A DNA stretch of 64,000 nt from Linyphia triangularis (Eukaryota > Arthropoda > Arachnida > Araneae > Linyphiidae), in contig OZ021730.1 in NCBI GenBank assembly GCA_963978545.1, positions 6,889,796 to 6,953,795 on the forward strand. The letters are read 5' to 3'. Each line of letters starts with the position of its first letter. Position 1 is the stretch's first letter. Below the pieces are notes generated by a model. That model saw only the letters and a list, made by a program, of their open reading frames with translations. It did no database searches and was not told where the DNA came from. Positions 61,602-64,000 of the stretch are shown here, one piece after another. The position numbers and the translations under genes are program-made.

Positions 61602-62234
61602 AAAGTAAGGATAAAAGATTCGGGCACTAGAGTCCCACCCACCATGGAGTCCTCATTATCGGGGATAGAGCCTGCCGGCAAGCAACAAAAATCATAAAAG
61701 AAAACAAAATATCAACAGAACTGTTACGCACAGCATGACTCTATCGGGTTGTCCAGTACCTATACGCGAACGACTCGTCCCTGTAGAAGTCTCCACCCTT
61801 AACGAGATTCCCAGCAGACGAGCCGAACGCTTGATCCCTAGCCGCCGACAAAGTCGGACGACCAGCCGATTGATACACACGGGACCAATGTGCACCTCCC
61901 GTTTATCTGAAGCAAGGGCCAAAGTAGTGTATTGGGGCAGTATGTCGCCCCTCAACTACCAGGATCCCCCTTTCCAGGGACACGGGTCTCCACGCACGGC
62001 AAACACGTGGGTGATTAAATGCCCGAGAGAAGCTGATGGCAACAGAGCGGCAGAAAGCTTCTCAAGGGGAGCCCTCACCTCAGATGAGGTAATCACAATG
62101 AGGGAAGGAAGAGAAAACAAACGATAAATATAAAACCCAAAATGAGAAGGTACAAACAGACGAAGGGTTAGATCACTGGGGCACCTCGGGGTTGTGACGC
62201 CCGTGTTTACTTAAAGAAAGTAAACCCCCTGAGG
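61602..62234 (-). promoter_or_regulatory. E5 5' leader with terminal stem-loops
   Basis: Same plan as E6's leader, with stem CCTC-A-GGGG/CCCCGAGG and hairpin GTTTACTT-TCTTT-AAGTAAAC at the 5' end (about 62186-62234). The cagccgattga block is at 61863-61873. No gene. Confidence 0.7.
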
Positions 62235-62250
62235 GGGGGTAAATAGACAG
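62235..62250 (+). repeat. E5 target-site duplication, right
   Basis: gggggtaaatagacag, matching 50867-50882. Confidence 0.9.
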
Positions 62251-62553
62251 AGCACACTGTGATGAGACTTTTCACAGCGACTCTGACAGCGACAGCTTGT
62301 AGTGTTGTAATGAGAGAAAGCGGGGAGGCAGGAGTGCTAGTAGTTGTAAATATAGCAACTCCTCCGCTTGCTCGATCACCGCTGGTGAAGTCTTTCCGAA
62401 TGGAACTATACCCCCTAATCAGAGAGCTCTGGAATGGTTTGAGAAGCGTCTCTTGCAAGCAGATACAGACAGGTTGGAATTCATCAACGAGATGTTTAAC
62501 GTCTACCGAGTTATGGTGGAACCCACGACAATTCCAAGATAACAGATGGAATG

Positions 62554-63933
62554 TTAACTGGATTGGGGTTCATTCAGCCGGTTTTTGGACCTGCTTCTCG
62601 GTTGGAGATGAGCAGGTGTCTCTAGACCTGATTCAACTTCCATTTCACCAGGGTCAGAGAGACCCCTGATGCAGTCTTCGTCATTTTCTGATGATGACGA
62701 TGATGATGTTTTTTTTATATTTTGGGATTTCATAGCAGTCTTGTTTATTTGTATTTTAGATTTAACTTTGGTTTTTAATGCATCTCCAGGTTTGTTGGTT
62801 GGTTTTGTTTCATTTTGTTTTTTAGATTTGTTCTGAGGTTTAGTTGATAGTTTATTTGAGTTTGTTGAAGGTTCAGGTATGGGTTTAGTTTGAGCTGAAG
62901 TTGTTTGATTAGTTGATGTTGGCCAGAAGAATTTCAAGAGTTCTACACGTGTCATTTGATTGCTTGGTATATTGATTTCTGTTTGAGTGGCAATAGATTT
63001 AACTATAGGCTTAGATGCTATTGGAATTTTGGCTATTGATTGAGCAACTATTTTGGCCATTGAGTTTTCAACTGTATTTTTATAAATAGTTTTAGCTTCG
63101 GGATATGAAATGTTGTTATTAGCTTTAATTTCTTGGATTTGTTTCTCCTGAGTCCATATTTTACATGTTCTGGAGAAGGAAGGATGGTCTCCAGAACAGT
63201 TAACGCAGGTGGGCTTGGCTTGGCAGCCTTCACTAAGGTGTTCGATACTGCCACACACTGCACAGGTTTCGTGATCACTTCTACAGGTGTTTTTTGAGTG
63301 CCCGAATTTCTGGCACTTAAAACACCGTAGAGGATTTGGCACATATGGACGCACAGGACAACTAAGGTAACCGGCTGAGATTTTTGGTGGTAGTTTTGGT
63401 GTGCTGAATGTTAGTATAATATGTTTTGTTTTTATTATGTTTCCATCTTTTTTTATGGTGATTCGGCGAGTGTCAATTACGCCCTGGGATGAGAGTTCTT
63501 GTTTTAATTCAGAATCCTCGACATAGATTAAGTCGGGTTCTGAAATAACACCCAGGGACGAATTCAGAGTTCTATGGGGAGTGACTGTAATGTTGATGCC
63601 AGCTATTGAAGTACTATTTAAGAGAGATGTAGATTGTCTAGAGTTTTTTGTTTCGATTAGTAAGTCACCAGATTTTAGTTTTTTTACTTGTTTGGGGTCG
63701 TCGCCACATATTCCTTTAATTGCTTTTTGAATTAAGAACGGGGAGCATTTTTTTAGTTCTTCAGATTCAGAATGGATAATTACAAAGCTGGGTATATTAG
63801 TTGGGGGTTCAAGAGATACCTTCTTAGTTTGAGTTTCATTTACTTCATCATCATCGTTTGTTCTTTTTGTTTTTTGATTCGAGGATTGGGGATTTCGGCC
63901 TCCCGTGAGGCTCAGAGGAGGAAAAGAAGCCAT
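62554..63933 (-). CDS. E4 ORF1: Gag with three zinc knuckles
   Basis: ATG at 63933 (MASFPPLSLTGG), 459 codons, similar to E1 ORF1 in start, length and end. It has CSPFLIQKAIKGICGDD and LKSGDLLIET, knuckles CFKCQKFGHSKNTC, CAVCGSIEHLSEGC and CVNCSGDHPSFSRTC, then WTQEKQIQEIK. A serine run near the C-terminus is encoded by a tga/tgatga-rich stretch (62685-62710 on +). The frame is intact although the partner ORF2 is broken. Confidence 0.88.
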   Translation of the reverse strand: MASFPPLSLTGGRNPQSSNQKTKRTNDDDEVNETQTKKVSLEPPTNIPSFVIIHSESEELKKCSPFLIQKAIKGICGDDPKQVKKLKSGDLLIETKNSRQSTSLLNSTSIAGINITVTPHRTLNSSLGVISEPDLIYVEDSELKQELSSQGVIDTRRITIKKDGNIIKTKHIILTFSTPKLPPKISAGYLSCPVRPYVPNPLRCFKCQKFGHSKNTCRSDHETCAVCGSIEHLSEGCQAKPTCVNCSGDHPSFSRTCKIWTQEKQIQEIKANNNISYPEAKTIYKNTVENSMAKIVAQSIAKIPIASKPIVKSIATQTEINIPSNQMTRVELLKFFWPTSTNQTTSAQTKPIPEPSTNSNKLSTKPQNKSKKQNETKPTNKPGDALKTKVKSKIQINKTAMKSQNIKKTSSSSSSENDEDCIRGLSDPGEMEVESGLETPAHLQPRSRSKNRLNEPQSS

Positions 63934-64000
63934 AATTTTGTGGAAGAAAAAAACTCGACGTACACCCCCGCCCACCACCGAGCCCAACATGGGTAGCAAG
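63934..64000 (-). promoter_or_regulatory. E4 5' leader, start of
   Basis: The last 67 bases match E1's leader just upstream of its ORF1 (actcgacgtacacccccgcc near 63953 and 30298). The rest lies outside the window. Confidence 0.65.

Larger units (their letters stand above)
50883..62234 (-). mobile_element. E5: I-like LINE, interrupted by E6
   Basis: Own pieces 50883-55904 and 61566-62234, about 5.7 kb in total. The tail on + is (TTTG)n at 50883, and the hairpin lies at 50918-50950. It was inserted into E4's endonuclease coding region. It is nearly identical to E6 over both ORFs. Confidence 0.92.
47575..62569 (-). pseudogene. E4 ORF2, split and internally deleted
   Basis: In sense: 62569-62250 (EN start, LLSWNCRGF, no ATG before MGD), 50882-49137 (EN end and RT through FVDDFQMSC), a deletion of about 85 codons at 49137 which also shifts the frame, 49136-48434 (RT thumb and RNase H start), the SINE, then 48254-47575 (RNase H end, WIPGHVGIMGNERAD, and C-terminal CX2CX7HX4C). 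The deletion joins ctattgaa-like and ttattgaagg sequences, consistent with short-homology repair. Non-functional. Confidence 0.87.
47394..64000 (-). mobile_element. E4: I-like LINE holding a SINE and E5 (5' end beyond window)
   Basis: Own pieces: 47394-48254, 48434-50882 and 62235-64000. The 3' UTR (47395-47560) is the sequence joined to the unidentified ORF at 3308-3470. E4's leader just before 64000 matches E1's (cccccgcccaccaccgagcc near 63964 and 30308). Confidence 0.88.

Noticed and set aside
24868..64000. LTR retrotransposon or endogenous retrovirus
   Set aside because: No long terminal repeats, protease or integrase were seen; every RT here is accompanied by an APE-like endonuclease or LINE-type RNase H tail.

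Overview
This window looks like arthropod, probably spider or other arachnid, nuclear DNA that is almost wholly repetitive. It is AT-rich, has no bacterial-type operons, carries a fragment of an rRNA repeat, and contains at least a dozen non-LTR retrotransposons (LINEs) plus tRNA-derived SINEs. The host group is inferred from element types and rRNA appearance, not proven. No conventional intron-bearing host gene was recognised.

Region 1 (1-24,867, mainly + strand) is a head-to-tail series of related non-LTR elements. Their 3' ends carry a GC-rich foldable terminus just after an AATAAA. Five termini are present (ending near 1,452, 6,065, 13,265, 19,042 and 19,645), and three of them are followed by the identical 16-mer ccaattactattttgc; the fourth copy of that 16-mer lies at the junction with a truncated 18S gene. 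Element A (6,082-13,265) has ORF1 and ORF2. Element B (13,282-19,042) shares the UTRs but encodes a different, broken Gag and no visible reverse transcriptase. Unit C is only a 3' end. Element D (from 19,661) has ORF1 and ORF2, both broken. Inserted into the series are an unidentified open reading frame fused to a LINE 3' tail (1,621-3,470) and an inverted rDNA piece (28S 5' end, ITS2, 5.8S, ITS1, 18S 3' end; 3,471-4,728).

Region 2 (24,868-64,000) is a deep nest of insertions. D is interrupted by a second, 5'-truncated copy of the unidentified ORF. That copy is interrupted by LINE E1 (24,989-30,926, both ORFs intact, 15-bp target duplication) and by LINE E2 (from 31,173). E2 is interrupted by E3 (32,421-38,266, intact), by F on the + strand (40,311-45,309, intact, flanked by an exact 262-bp duplication), and by E7 (from 45,947). 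E7 is interrupted by E4 (from about 47,394), which holds a SINE and E5 (50,883-62,234), and E5 is interrupted by E6 (55,905-61,565, intact). E1-E7 are I-like elements: ORF1 Gag with three zinc knuckles, ORF2 with endonuclease, reverse transcriptase, RNase H and a C-terminal zinc motif.

How they work together: ORF1 proteins package element RNA; ORF2 proteins nick target DNA and copy the RNA from its 3' end. The SINE and the unidentified ORF both carry the 3' tail of E4-type LINEs, so both were probably copied by that LINE machinery. Several elements are uninterrupted and have exact target duplications, which points to recent activity.
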